From: Thalassococcus arenae
GTDB taxonomy: Bacteria > Pseudomonadota > Alphaproteobacteria > Rhodobacterales > Rhodobacteraceae
DNA length: 64,000 nucleotides
Assembly: GCF_019104745.1 (NCBI RefSeq)
Contig: NZ_JAHRWL010000001.1
Location: 1,035,001-1,099,000 of the forward strand
Reading direction: 5' to 3'
Shown here: in pieces, positions 28,379 through 37,593 of the stretch
Layout of the letters: each line of letters begins with the position of its first letter
How positions within the stretch are numbered: the stretch's first letter is position 1
Notes under the pieces: model-generated
Database searches by the model: none
What the model saw: only the letters and a program-made list of their open reading frames with translations
What the model was told of the DNA's origin: nothing
Made by a program: the position numbers and the translations under genes

Positions 28379-29782
28379 TCAGCCCCGTTTGCCGGCTTTC
28401 ATCAACCCCTGTGCCTTGGCCTCGGCCATGGTCTCGTCCAGGCTCTGCCAGGCGCGTTCGATCAGGGTGTCGATCTCTTCGCGGCTGATGATGAGCGGTG
28501 GCGAAATGATCATCCGGTCATAGACGTGGCGCATCACGAGGTTGTTGTTGAAACAACGTTCCCGGCACAGGTAACCCACCGTCCCGGCGTCCGAGGCAAA
28601 GGGCGCGCGGGCGGCCTTGTCCGGTGTCAGCGCGATCGACCCCATCATGCCGACGATCTTGGCCTCGCCCACCATCGGGTGGTCGGTTAGCGTCTCGAAC
28701 CGTTCCTTGAGATACGGCGCGGTTTCCTCGCGGACCCTGGTGACGATACCCTCTTCGTCGAGGATGCGCAGGTTTTCCAGCGCGACGGCACAAGCAACCG
28801 GGTGGCCGGAATAGGTGTAGCCGTGGTTGAATTCGGTCGCATCGATCACCTCGGCGACCTCGTCGCAGACGATGGACCCGCCGATCGGCTGGTAACCCGA
28901 GGACAGGCCCTTGGCGATCGTCATGATATGAGGACGAATGCCCATGGTTTGGCTGCCGAACCAGTTGCCGGTGCGACCGAAGGCGCAGATCACCTCGTCG
29001 GCGATCAGCAGGATGCCGTATTTGTCGACGATGCGCTGGATCTCGGGCCAATAGGTTTCCGGCGGGATGATGACGCCACCGGCGCCCTGGATCGGTTCTG
29101 CGATGAAGGCGGCAACCTTGTCAGGGCCAAGCTCTTCGATCGCCTCTTCCAGCTCGCGGGCGCGGGCCAGGCCGAATTCCTCGGGCGTCATGTCGCCGCC
29201 TTCCAGCCACCAGTTGGGCTGGTTGATATGGTGGATGCCGGGGATCGGCATGCCGCCCTGTTCGTGCATCCCCTTCATGCCGCCCAGGCTGCCCGACCCG
29301 ACGGTCGAGCCGTGATAGCCGTTCCAGCGGCTGATGATGATCTGCCGCTCGGGCTGACCCTTTTCGGACCAATACGTCCTGACCATGCGGAGATTTGTAT
29401 CGTTCGCTTCGGAACCCGATCCGGCGAAGAACACGTGGTTCAGGTCGCCCGGCGCCAATTCGGCCAGGCGTTGCGCCAGCGCCAGCGCCGGTATGTGGGT
29501 GGTCTGGAAAAAGGTGTTGTAGAACGGCAATTCCAGCATCTGGCGATGCGCCGCATCGGCCAGTTCGGTCCGGCCGTAGCCGACATTGACGCACCACAAC
29601 CCGGCCATCCCGTCCAGCATCCGGTTGCCGTTGCTGTCGGTCAGCCAGCAGCCGTTCGCACGGGTGATGACCCGCGCGCCCTTGTCCGCCAATCCCTGAT
29701 TGTGGGTGAACGGATGCATGTGGTGTGCGGCGTCGATGCGCTGCAATTCGGCGGTGGGCGTATTGGGCGAAAGAACAGACAT
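28379..29782 (-). CDS. Class-III aminotransferase, probable putrescine/polyamine aminotransferase
   Basis: This 467-residue PLP enzyme has the class-III features: GSGSEANDTNLRMVRTYW, the HGSTVGSGSLGGM block, ADEVICAFGRTGNWFGSQ and the Schiff-base lysine in TIAKGLSSGYQPIGG. The closest remembered relatives are putrescine-pyruvate and spermidine aminotransferases (SpuC type). The start is the ATG behind GGAGG; a longer frame has no ribosome site. The GntR regulator and the polyamine transporter next door support the substrate. A TATGATCAAA site 33 bases before the ATG resembles the site upstream of the transporter. The exact amine is inferred. Confidence 0.9.
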   Translation of the reverse strand: MSVLSPNTPTAELQRIDAAHHMHPFTHNQGLADKGARVITRANGCWLTDSNGNRMLDGMAGLWCVNVGYGRTELADAAHRQMLELPFYNTFFQTTHIPALALAQRLAELAPGDLNHVFFAGSGSEANDTNLRMVRTYWSEKGQPERQIIISRWNGYHGSTVGSGSLGGMKGMHEQGGMPIPGIHHINQPNWWLEGGDMTPEEFGLARARELEEAIEELGPDKVAAFIAEPIQGAGGVIIPPETYWPEIQRIVDKYGILLIADEVICAFGRTGNWFGSQTMGIRPHIMTIAKGLSSGYQPIGGSIVCDEVAEVIDATEFNHGYTYSGHPVACAVALENLRILDEEGIVTRVREETAPYLKERFETLTDHPMVGEAKIVGMMGSIALTPDKAARAPFASDAGTVGYLCRERCFNNNLVMRHVYDRMIISPPLIISREEIDTLIERAWQSLDETMAEAKAQGLMKAGKRG

Positions 29783-29814
29783 GAAACGGCCTCCGGGCAG
29801 GTATGGCGCGAGAA

Positions 29815-29824
29815 TATGATCAAA
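29815..29824. promoter_or_regulatory. Candidate GntR operator upstream of the aminotransferase
   Basis: TATGATCAAA has one mismatch to the perfect palindrome TTTGATCAAA found in the GntR-potF intergenic region. It lies between the GntR gene and the aminotransferase start. Confidence 0.45.
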
Positions 29825-29873
29825 TTGTGCGCTGTCAATCGAATCGGCAGAAGCGATCAAGAACAGCGCCGGA

Positions 29874-30548
29874 TCAAGGCAAAAGGTCCGGCAGCGACTG
29901 AACCATCATGTCCATGCCCTGGTGGATGTCCTCTTCGACCGCCTGCGCGGCAGCTTGCGCGTCGGCTGCGGACAGGGCGGCGACGATGTCCTTGTGGCGG
30001 TCCGGCAGCGCCCGCGTCCCGGTCTGTCCGCAGACGACGCGCAAGCTGGGGCCGAACCGCAACCACAGCGACGCGGACAGTGACGCAAGGATCGGTGCAT
30101 CGGCAATCGCGTTCAGCCCCTGGTGAAAGGCATGGTTTTCGCGCAGGTATCCGCCTACATCGCCCTTGCGGATCGCGGTATCGAGCCGCGCATCCGTCGC
30201 CTGGAGCGTCTCGAGATCATCCCGCGAGGCGCGTTTTGCCGCCTTCTCGGCCAGGCGCGGTTCCAGCAGGAGCCGGGCGAGGCGCAATTCTTCGAGGGCC
30301 GCGGCATCCAGAACCGGGACAACGATCCGCCTGTTGTCTTGCGCTTTCAAGGCGCCCTCGGCAGTCAGACGGCGCAATGCCTCGCGGATCGGCGTCATGC
30401 CCAGGCCGGTGACTTCGATCAAGCCCTGGATGGTGACCGAATCACCCGGCGCCAACGCGCCGAAAAGCACGAGGTCACGCAGCGTCCGATAGGCCGTCTC
30501 ATGAGCCGGAAGGCCCGATCCGGTCGAAAGAGCTGCCGATTTGTTCAC
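29874..30548 (-). CDS. GntR-family (FCD) transcriptional regulator of the polyamine locus
   Basis: This 224-residue regulator has a winged-helix domain (TAYRTLRDLVLFGALAPGDSVTIQGLIEVTGLGMTPIREALRRLTAEGALKAQDNRRIVV, about 20-80) and an all-helical FCD ligand domain with metal-type residues (RENHAFHQGLNAIA, later RHKDIVAAL). The GTG start has a well-placed GGAGG and is preferred to an ATG 29 codons upstream. It stands between the aminotransferase and the divergent transporter operon, and TGATCAAA sites lie in front of both. It probably represses them until a polyamine or a product binds; that is inference. Confidence 0.88.
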   Translation of the reverse strand: MNKSAALSTGSGLPAHETAYRTLRDLVLFGALAPGDSVTIQGLIEVTGLGMTPIREALRRLTAEGALKAQDNRRIVVPVLDAAALEELRLARLLLEPRLAEKAAKRASRDDLETLQATDARLDTAIRKGDVGGYLRENHAFHQGLNAIADAPILASLSASLWLRFGPSLRVVCGQTGTRALPDRHKDIVAALSAADAQAAAQAVEEDIHQGMDMMVQSLPDLLP

Positions 30549-30642
30549 CGAAGGCCTCCGGTTGCCCCGCCGCCTTTCCGACGCGTCTTGCACAGGGTCG
30601 CGGCGCGTGGAAACATCGCGCAAGTTGCCGGACAAGGCAATG

Positions 30643-30652
30643 TTTGATCAAA
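30643..30652. promoter_or_regulatory. Candidate GntR operator upstream of the polyamine transporter
   Basis: TTTGATCAAA, a perfect ten-base palindrome within a longer GTTTGATCAAAAAC, lies 43 bases before the binding-protein ATG and 94 bases before the GntR start. Confidence 0.5.
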
Positions 30653-30695
30653 AACGAATACGCAGGGCGCCGGCCCTGTCCAACGGGAGCACGAG

Positions 30696-31778
30696 ATGAA
30701 ACCACTCACGAGCATGACTGCGGTCCTCGCAACAGCGGCGACCTTCGCTGCCGCCGAAGAGGTCCGGGTCTACAACTGGTCGGACTATATCGACGAAAGC
30801 CTGCTTGAAAAGTTCGAAGCCGAGACCGGGATCGACCTGATCTACGACGTATTCGACAGCAACGAGGTTCTGGAAACCAAGATGCTGGCCGGCGGTTCGG
30901 GCTATGATGTCGTGGTGCCCACCGGCACCTTTTTGCAGCGCCAGATATCGGCCGGCGCGTTCCAGAAGCTGGACATGTCGAAGCTGCCGAACGCGGTCAA
31001 CCTCTGGGACGTCATCTCCAAGCGCACGGCGGTCTATGATCCGGGCAACGAATACTCGATCAACTACATGTGGGGCACCACCGGGATCGGCGTGAATGTC
31101 GGCAAGGTGACCGAAGTGCTGGGCGAAGGCGCACCGATCAACAGCCTGGCGATGATCTTCGATCCGGCCAACATGGAAAAACTGGCCACGTGCGGCGTGC
31201 ATCTGATCGACGCCCCGGTCGAAGTCGTTCCGGCCGCGCTTGCCTATTCCGGGCTTGACCCGGACCGGAAGGACGACGAGGCACTGGCCAAGGCCGAAGA
31301 GGTGCTGATGGCCGTGCGCCCCTATGTGCAGAAGTTCCACAGCTCGGAATACATCAACGCGCTGGCCAACGGTGACATCTGCGTGGCGTTCGGCTGGTCC
31401 GGCGACATCCTGCAGGCGCGCGACCGTGCGGCCGAGGCCGATAACGGGGTCGAGATCGCCTATAACGCGCCCAAGGAAGGCGCGCTGATGTGGTTCGACC
31501 AGATGGCGATCCCGGTGGACGCGCCGAACCCCGAAGCCGCGCACGTGTTCCTGAATTTCATCATGGACGCGCAGAACATGGCGGCGGCATCGAACTATGT
31601 CTATTACGCCAACGGCAACAAGGCATCGCAGGAATTCCTGGTCGAGGACGTGATCGGCGATACCGCGATCTACCCGGATGCCGAGGCGCTGGATCGCCTG
31701 TATACCACGACGCCGTTCCCGCCCAAGGAACAGCGCACCCTGACGCGGCTGTGGACCAAGGTGAAATCGGGTACCTGA
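30696..31778 (+). CDS. potF: Putrescine/spermidine ABC transporter, periplasmic binding protein
   Basis: This 360-residue PotD/PotF-type binding protein has a Sec signal (about 20 residues, ending FAAAEE). The mature start VRVYNWSDYIDESLLEKFEAETGI is the family signature, with YDVVVPTGTFLQRQ and NYMWGTTGIGVNVGKV blocks lining the ligand cleft. It captures a polyamine in the periplasm for the permease encoded downstream. It is first in a five-gene unit (binding protein, ATPase, two permeases, oxidase). RBS GGGAGC. Putrescine is the likeliest ligand given the PuuB-like and SpuC-like neighbours, but spermidine cannot be excluded. Confidence 0.92.
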   Translation: MKPLTSMTAVLATAATFAAAEEVRVYNWSDYIDESLLEKFEAETGIDLIYDVFDSNEVLETKMLAGGSGYDVVVPTGTFLQRQISAGAFQKLDMSKLPNAVNLWDVISKRTAVYDPGNEYSINYMWGTTGIGVNVGKVTEVLGEGAPINSLAMIFDPANMEKLATCGVHLIDAPVEVVPAALAYSGLDPDRKDDEALAKAEEVLMAVRPYVQKFHSSEYINALANGDICVAFGWSGDILQARDRAAEADNGVEIAYNAPKEGALMWFDQMAIPVDAPNPEAAHVFLNFIMDAQNMAAASNYVYYANGNKASQEFLVEDVIGDTAIYPDAEALDRLYTTTPFPPKEQRTLTRLWTKVKSGT

Positions 31779-31857
31779 TCCGATCATTTGCGGGGCGGTC
31801 GTGCTATGCGGCCGCCCCCCGTTATTTCCGCAGCGCCCAGGATGGAGACCGCCAGCC

Positions 31858-33192
31858 ATGGTCAATTCCGCTGAATTCGCCCCCTGGAACGACCCGTCGG
31901 TCGAACCGCTGATCCGCTTTCAGAACGTCACCAAACGGTTCGGCGACTTCACCGCGATCGACAACCTGACGCTGGATATCTACGAACAGGAGTTCTTTGC
32001 CCTGCTCGGCCCATCGGGCTGCGGCAAGACCACGATGATGCGGATGCTGGCGGGGTTCGAGGAACCGACCGAGGGCCATATCCAGCTGGCGGGCAAGAAC
32101 ATCGACGGGGTGCCGCCGAACAAGCGTGCGGTGAACATGATGTTCCAGAGTTATGCGCTTTTTCCCCACCTGTCGGTCTGGGACAACATCGCTTTCGGGC
32201 TGCGCCGCGAAAGCCGCGACAAGGATGCCATCGCAGCCCGCGTCGACGAAATGCTGCGCCTGACCCGGCTGGAGAAGTTCGCCCATCGCAAGCCGCACCA
32301 GATCTCCGGCGGCCAGCGCCAGCGCGTGGCCCTGGCACGGTCGCTGGCCAAGGCGCCGAAGCTGCTGCTGCTGGACGAACCGCTGGGCGCGCTGGACCGC
32401 AAGCTGCGCGAGGAAACGCAGTTCGAGTTGATGGACATCCAGGAAAAGACCGGCACGACCTTCGTGATCGTCACCCATGACCAGGAAGAGGCGATGACGG
32501 TGGCGAGCCGGGTCGCGGTGATGGATGAGGGCCGGATCGTGCAGGTCGCCACGCCCGAAGTGATCTACGAGGCGCCGAATTCGCGCTACGTCGCGGATTT
32601 CATCGGTGACGTGAACCTGATCGAAGGCACCGCCTACAAGCGCGCCGGAAGCAAACCCGCGGCACCCGTCAAGACCGCCGAACCCGAAACGGACAGCGGC
32701 GAACGCAAGCCGATGCCCAACGCTCTGGGCGAATGGCTGCATGACACCGTGCTCAGCCCGATACTCGGCCCGCGCGAAACCGGAGACCAGGCCAGGCTAC
32801 CGGCACCGGACGCCAGTTCGGGCACCGCCCAGACGGCGTCGATCACCATTGCCGGCGGCGGGATCGAAATTGCATGGGCCGAAGGCCAGCCCCGGCTTAT
32901 CGCGTCGAACGGGGCGGCGGAACTGGATGGCAGGCCGGTCACGCTGGCCCTGCGCCCGGAGAAGATCACGATTGCCAAGGACAAGCCCAACGCCGCCAAT
33001 GCGCTGCGCGGCAAGGTCGTCGATATCGGCTATCTGGGCAACCTTTCGACCTATCATGTCGAACTGGATGGCGGCGGCATGATCAAGGCGCAGATGACCA
33101 ACACGCGGCGGATCGCGCGGCGCGACATCACCTGGAACGATGCGGTCTGGGTCAGCTTTACCGACACCGCCGGTGTCGTGCTCGAGACCTGA
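31858..33192 (+). CDS. potG: Polyamine ABC transporter ATPase with an extra C-terminal insert
   Basis: This 444-residue ATPase subunit has Walker A GPSGCGKTT, Q-loop QSYALFPHL, signature ISGGQRQRVALARSL, Walker B LLLLDEPLGALD and the H-loop THD. After the nucleotide domain (to about residue 270) comes an Ala/Pro-rich, poorly conserved stretch (about 275-370, including KPAAPVKTAEPETDSGERKP). It splits the TOBE region, which resumes with VTLALRPEKITI. Typical PotG/PotA proteins are about 370-380 residues, so this is roughly 65 longer. GGAGA lies before the ATG. Confidence 0.92.
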   Translation: MVNSAEFAPWNDPSVEPLIRFQNVTKRFGDFTAIDNLTLDIYEQEFFALLGPSGCGKTTMMRMLAGFEEPTEGHIQLAGKNIDGVPPNKRAVNMMFQSYALFPHLSVWDNIAFGLRRESRDKDAIAARVDEMLRLTRLEKFAHRKPHQISGGQRQRVALARSLAKAPKLLLLDEPLGALDRKLREETQFELMDIQEKTGTTFVIVTHDQEEAMTVASRVAVMDEGRIVQVATPEVIYEAPNSRYVADFIGDVNLIEGTAYKRAGSKPAAPVKTAEPETDSGERKPMPNALGEWLHDTVLSPILGPRETGDQARLPAPDASSGTAQTASITIAGGGIEIAWAEGQPRLIASNGAAELDGRPVTLALRPEKITIAKDKPNAANALRGKVVDIGYLGNLSTYHVELDGGGMIKAQMTNTRRIARRDITWNDAVWVSFTDTAGVVLET

Positions 33193-33195
33193 CCG

Positions 33196-34086
33196 ATGCG
33201 CCGCTGGATCCTGATCGCCGTCCCTTACATCTGGCTGCTGGCACTGTTCCTTGTGCCGTTCCTGATCGTTCTCAAGATCTCGCTGTCGGATACGGCGCTG
33301 GCGCGCCCGCCCTATTTTCCGCAGCTTGACCTGTCCGAGGGCTGGGCGGGCATCCGCGCTTTCCTGTCCGAGCTGGATTTCGAGAATTTCGCCTTTCTGG
33401 CCAGCGACGACCTGTATTGGAAAGCGTATCTGAGTTCGGCCCAGATCGCGGCGATCTCGACTTTGCTGACGCTGCTGGTGGGGTATCCCATCGCCTACGG
33501 CATGGCGCGCGCAGCACCGGAATGGCGCCCGACCCTGTTGATGCTGGTGATCCTGCCGTTCTGGACCAGCTTTCTGATCCGGGTCTATTCCTGGATGGGC
33601 ATCCTGTCGACCGAAGGGGTTCTCAACCAGTTCCTGATGGCTCTGGGGATCATTTCGGCGCCGCTGACCATCCTCAACACCAACACCGCGGTCTATATCG
33701 GCATCGTCTACACCTATCTGCCGTTCATGATCCTGCCGATCTACGCGGCGCTGGAAAAGCTGGACGAGTCGCTGATCGAGGCGGCCGAAGACCTTGGCTG
33801 TTCGCGTGCCAAGGCGTTCTGGCTGATCACCGTGCCGCTGTCGCGCAACGGGATCATCGCAGGGTGTTTCCTGGTCTTCATTCCCGCCCTGGGCGAATTC
33901 GTCATTCCGTCGCTGCTGGGCGGCTCGCAGACGCTGATGATCGGCAAGGTGTTGTGGGAGGAATTCTTCTCGAACCGCGACTGGCCGGTGGCCTCGGCGG
34001 TGGCGGTCATCCTGCTGTTGATCCTGATCGTGCCGATCATCCTGTTCCAGCGGAACGAGCAGCGCGCGAGAGAGGCGGACCAATGA
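33196..34086 (+). CDS. potH: Polyamine ABC transporter permease (PotH-type)
   Basis: This 296-residue permease has six predicted membrane segments and the cytoplasmic coupling loop EAAEDLGCSRAKAFWLITVPLSRNGI (EAA motif, near residue 195). It begins three bases after the ATPase stop and ends in an ATGA overlap with the next permease. In PotFGHI systems PotH pairs with PotI to form the channel. The N-terminus starts with a signal-anchor-like segment. RBS is weak, so translation is probably coupled to the gene before. Confidence 0.93.
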   Translation: MRRWILIAVPYIWLLALFLVPFLIVLKISLSDTALARPPYFPQLDLSEGWAGIRAFLSELDFENFAFLASDDLYWKAYLSSAQIAAISTLLTLLVGYPIAYGMARAAPEWRPTLLMLVILPFWTSFLIRVYSWMGILSTEGVLNQFLMALGIISAPLTILNTNTAVYIGIVYTYLPFMILPIYAALEKLDESLIEAAEDLGCSRAKAFWLITVPLSRNGIIAGCFLVFIPALGEFVIPSLLGGSQTLMIGKVLWEEFFSNRDWPVASAVAVILLLILIVPIILFQRNEQRAREADQ

Positions 34087-34901
34087 GACGGTTTTCCTGG
34101 TTCAACGCCACGTCGCTGACGCTGGGCTTTGCCTTTCTCTACCTGCCGATGATCATCCTGGTCATCTACAGCTTCAACGAGTCGCGGCTTGTCACCGTCT
34201 GGGCCGGTTTCTCGACCAAGTGGTATGGCGAGCTGTTCCGCAACGAAGAGTTCCTGGATGCCGCATGGGTGACGCTGCGGGTGGCGTTCTTTTCCTCGAC
34301 CCTGGCCACCGTGCTGGGCACGATGGCGGCCTATGTGCTGGTGCGCGCCGGTCGCTTTACCGGCCGGACGCTGTTTTCGGGAATGATCTATGCGCCACTG
34401 GTCATGCCCGAGGTCATCACCGGCCTGTCGCTGCTGCTGCTCTTCATCGGCATCAACCTGGACCGCGGAATCCTGACCATCGTGCTGGCGCACACCACCT
34501 TTGCCATGTGCTACGTGTCGGTCGTTGTATCCTCGCGCCTGACCGGCTTTGACCAGTCGCTGGAAGAGGCGGCGCTGGATCTTGGTGCCTCGCCGTTCGA
34601 GGCGTTCCGCCTGGTGACGCTGCCGATCATCGCACCGGCGGTGATTTCAGGCTGGCTGCTGGCCTTCACCCTGTCACTGGATGACCTGGTCATCGCGTCC
34701 TTCACCTCGGGGCCCGGCGCCACCACCCTTCCGATCAAGATCTTTTCGGCGGTTCGGCTGGGCGTCAGCCCCGAGATCAACGCGCTTTCGACGATCATGA
34801 TCGGCCTGGTGACGGTGGCGGTGATCACCGCATCGCTGATTTCCAAGCGCGCGGCGGTGAACCAGGCACGCGATATGCAGGCCGCCGAACGGGCTGCATG
34901 A
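34083..34901 (+). CDS. potI: Polyamine ABC transporter permease (PotI-type)
   Basis: This 272-residue second permease half has six membrane segments and the EAA loop EEAALDLGASPFEAFRLVTLPIIAPAV (near residue 160). The conserved block SLDDLVIASFTSGPGATTLPIKIFS near residue 200 is typical of PotI/PotC. The ATG overlaps the PotH stop (ATGA) and its own stop overlaps the following oxidase (ATGA), so uptake and oxidation are translationally linked. Confidence 0.93.
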   Translation: MRRFSWFNATSLTLGFAFLYLPMIILVIYSFNESRLVTVWAGFSTKWYGELFRNEEFLDAAWVTLRVAFFSSTLATVLGTMAAYVLVRAGRFTGRTLFSGMIYAPLVMPEVITGLSLLLLFIGINLDRGILTIVLAHTTFAMCYVSVVVSSRLTGFDQSLEEAALDLGASPFEAFRLVTLPIIAPAVISGWLLAFTLSLDDLVIASFTSGPGATTLPIKIFSAVRLGVSPEINALSTIMIGLVTVAVITASLISKRAAVNQARDMQAAERAA

Positions 34902-36220
34902 TCCGGATCTACGAGCCCGCCGCCTATGGCCCGCAGGGCCGCTGCTGGTGGGCCGACACCGTCGCTGGGGACCATTGGCCCAGTATCGACGGGGACATGA
35001 CCGCGGATGTCGCGGTCATTGGCGGCGGGTATACCGGCCTGTCCGCGGCGCTGCACCTGGCCGAGGGCGGGGCGTCGGTTGCCCTGCTGGAAGCGGAACA
35101 TCCCGGCTGGGGCGCATCGGGCCGCAATGGCGGGTTCTGCTGCCTGGGCGGGGCGAAGGCCAGCGACACCGCGCTGCGCAAGCGTTTCGGCGCAGACGGG
35201 CTGGCCCGGTGGAAGACGACGAAGATCGACGCGATCCGGACGGTCGAAGCTCTGATCGACCGTTTCGGCATTCAGGTCGACCGGCATTCCGTCGGCGAAA
35301 CCCTGTTGGCCCACGCGCCCCGTGCCTGGCGGCAAATGCAGGCAGATGCCCGACAGATCGCGGACAAGACGCAAGGCTACGGCGTGTCGCCGCAACTGAT
35401 CGGCCGCGACGCGCTGCGCGATCACGGCCTGGGCGGCGATTGGTACGGCGCGCTGACGATCCCGCTGGGCTTTGCATTGAACCCGCGCAAGTATCACGCC
35501 GGCCTTGCACAGGCCGCGCTGCGTGCCGGTGCCCGCCTTTTCGCCGGCAGTCCGGCAACCGCTGTGCTGCCGGAACGCGCGGGATGGCGGGTCGTCACAC
35601 CGACCGGGGGTGTGCTGGCCGGGCGCGTTGTCGTGGCGACCAACGGCTATTCGTCCGAAGACATCCCCGACTGGCTGCGCGGCCGTTATCTGCCGGCGCA
35701 ATCCAGCGTGATCGTCACGCGGCCGCTGAGCGAAGGCGAACAGGCGGCACAAGGGTGGACCAGCGCACAGATGGCTTACGATTCCCGCAGGCTGCTGCAT
35801 TATTTCCGGCTGATGCCCGATGGACGGTTCCTGTTCGGGATGCGCGGCGGCCTGCGGGCCACACCGCGCGCGCAGGCGGCGATTTCGCACAAGATCCGGG
35901 CCGATTTCGCGCGGCTGTTTCCGGCCTGGGCGGATGTGGAGATCACCCACGAATGGTCCGGGCTGGTCTGCCTGATGCCTGAACTCAGACCGTTCGTGGG
36001 TCCGGTGCCCGACCATCCGGGACTGTTCGCCGCGCTTGGCTATCACGGCAACGGAGTGGCAATGGGCAGCCATGCGGGCAAGCTGGTGGCCGCAACGGTT
36101 CTGGGGCGCAACGACGTTCCCGCCGTCATGGCCGCACCGCCGGGCCGGTTCCCGTTGGGGCGGTTTCGCCGCGCCCTGTTGCGCCCGGCCTATTGGCTGG
36201 CCGAAGCCTTTGATCTCTGA
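34898..36220 (+). CDS. puuB: FAD-dependent amine oxidase, PuuB-like (gamma-glutamylputrescine oxidoreductase family)
   Basis: This 440-residue flavoprotein of the D-amino-acid-oxidase (DAO) superfamily has the Rossmann motif VAVIGGGYTGLSAALHLAEGG near residue 30, followed by E.EHPGWGASGRNGG, and a late FAD-contact block GLFAALGYHGNGVAMGSHAG. PuuB oxidises gamma-glutamylputrescine. The link to the polyamine transporter is direct (ATGA overlap with potI), but no gamma-glutamylputrescine synthetase is in the window, so another amine substrate is possible. The gene ends five bases before the stop of the convergent EamA gene. Confidence 0.85.
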   Translation: MIRIYEPAAYGPQGRCWWADTVAGDHWPSIDGDMTADVAVIGGGYTGLSAALHLAEGGASVALLEAEHPGWGASGRNGGFCCLGGAKASDTALRKRFGADGLARWKTTKIDAIRTVEALIDRFGIQVDRHSVGETLLAHAPRAWRQMQADARQIADKTQGYGVSPQLIGRDALRDHGLGGDWYGALTIPLGFALNPRKYHAGLAQAALRAGARLFAGSPATAVLPERAGWRVVTPTGGVLAGRVVVATNGYSSEDIPDWLRGRYLPAQSSVIVTRPLSEGEQAAQGWTSAQMAYDSRRLLHYFRLMPDGRFLFGMRGGLRATPRAQAAISHKIRADFARLFPAWADVEITHEWSGLVCLMPELRPFVGPVPDHPGLFAALGYHGNGVAMGSHAGKLVAATVLGRNDVPAVMAAPPGRFPLGRFRRALLRPAYWLAEAFDL

Positions 36221-36225
36221 GCGGC

Positions 36226-37140
36226 TCAGCCCTGCGGGGTCAGGCCGGGACGTGCCTTGCCGCGCTTCAGGCCCAGTTGGCGTTCGCGCCAGATGATCAG
36301 GATGCCAGCCGCGACGATCACCGCCGAGCCGGTCAGCACCGATCCGCCCGGCACCTCGTCGAACACGGCGTATCCGATGATGATGGCGAAAAGGATCGAG
36401 GCATAATCGAACGGTGCAAGCAGCGCCGCCTCGGCACCGCGATAGGCCGAGGTCAGCAGGATCTGCGCCACGCCCCCGATCAGCCCGGCGCCCACCAGCA
36501 TCGCCGCCGAAGCCGGGTCGGGAACGGTCCAGCCGAAGGGGATCGTCAGCAAAGAGGCCAGCGTCGCGGTCAGCGAGAAATAGAACACGATGGCCGAGGT
36601 TTGTTCGGTCTGCACCAGGCGGCGGATGTGGATCTGTGCCAAGGCGCGCAGGGCGGCAGAAATCAGCACCAGCGCGACACCCAGCTGCGCCGAGCTGGTG
36701 ACAGAGTCGAGCGTCAGCCGCGGCCAAAGCACGATCGCGACACCCGCAAGGCCCAGGATCACCGCCGATATGCGGAAGACCCGCAGCCTTTCGCCCAAAA
36801 GGAACGCGGCGAAGATCACCGTCATCAGCGGCGCGGCATAGCCCAGGGCCGTGACCTCGGGCAGCGGCAGAAGGCCCAGGGCGGCGAAACCGCAGATCAT
36901 CGAAGACACGCCGATCACGCCGCGCCAGACATGGCCCAGCGGCCGCTTGGCCCTGAGCCCGGTCGCCAGATCGCCGCGCCAGGCCAGCCACAGCACGATG
37001 ACCGGCAGCGCAAAGAACGATCTGAAGAACACCGCCTCGCCCGGCGGCACGACATCCGCTGTCGCCTTGATGAAGGACGCCATGATCGTGAACAGCAGCA
37101 CCGCGCTGAGTTTGAAGGCGATGCTGGGCAGCGGCGACAT
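36226..37140 (-). CDS. EamA/DMT-family transporter
   Basis: This 304-residue membrane protein has ten predicted hydrophobic segments in two EamA repeats (MSPLPSIAFKLSAVLLFTIMASF and a second half from SSAQLGVALVLISAALRAL), of the drug/metabolite-transporter type. Such proteins export small metabolites or amino acids; the substrate is unknown. The start follows AGGAG, discarding an 18-residue extension. It is convergent with the PuuB-like gene, and may be the last gene of the minus-strand block running down from ilvD, 61 bases after the preceding ORF. Confidence 0.9.
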   Translation of the reverse strand: MSPLPSIAFKLSAVLLFTIMASFIKATADVVPPGEAVFFRSFFALPVIVLWLAWRGDLATGLRAKRPLGHVWRGVIGVSSMICGFAALGLLPLPEVTALGYAAPLMTVIFAAFLLGERLRVFRISAVILGLAGVAIVLWPRLTLDSVTSSAQLGVALVLISAALRALAQIHIRRLVQTEQTSAIVFYFSLTATLASLLTIPFGWTVPDPASAAMLVGAGLIGGVAQILLTSAYRGAEAALLAPFDYASILFAIIIGYAVFDEVPGGSVLTGSAVIVAAGILIIWRERQLGLKRGKARPGLTPQG

Positions 37141-37201
37141 GAATGCTCCTGGAAACCGGAGCCGCAGGGTGGCGCGGTGCCGGTCAGGCGTCAATCCCGG
37201 G

Positions 37202-37591
37202 TCACATGGTTTCCAGGCAATGGCGGCGGAAGGCGCGTTTCAGCATGTCGAGCTCAGCGCGCAGCAGATCGACCTCGGTGCGGATGTCGTCATCCAGCAC
37301 CTCGCCCGCCATCAGGGTAAAGCTGTCAAGAACGCTGTCCGCGGCCGCGTCGAGGATGAGAAAGGTCTGCACGCCGTCGCCCACGGCCTCGATCGGCACC
37401 GGCACTTCGACCACCCAACGGCCCGGTTCGGACGTTTCGGTCACCGTGACGCCCCGGACCGACTGGTCGCGCAGGGTCACCGCGATCTCGGGTGGCGGCG
37501 CCTCGGCATCCCTGGTTACCAGCAGACCTTCCCAGCTGCCTTCCTTGAAGCGGGTCTTGGTCAGGTGATACGCGCTCATTCCCGTCCCCAT
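37202..37591 (-). CDS. Conserved hypothetical protein, 129 residues
   Basis: This small acidic cytoplasmic protein looks strand-rich (RWVVEVPVPIEAVGDGVQTFLILDAA) with a C-terminal helix (IRTEVDLLRAELDMLKRAFRRHCLETM). I do not recognise the family. It starts two bases after the stop of the 37594 gene; a second ATG four codons in (37579) has GGGGAC before it and may be the real start. The close packing suggests joint function with the upstream gene, as seen for such pairs in Rhodobacteraceae. The frame is open far upstream, but only as an antisense-like shadow. Confidence 0.72.
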   Translation of the reverse strand: MGTGMSAYHLTKTRFKEGSWEGLLVTRDAEAPPPEIAVTLRDQSVRGVTVTETSEPGRWVVEVPVPIEAVGDGVQTFLILDAAADSVLDSFTLMAGEVLDDDIRTEVDLLRAELDMLKRAFRRHCLETM

Positions 37592-37593
37592 GG

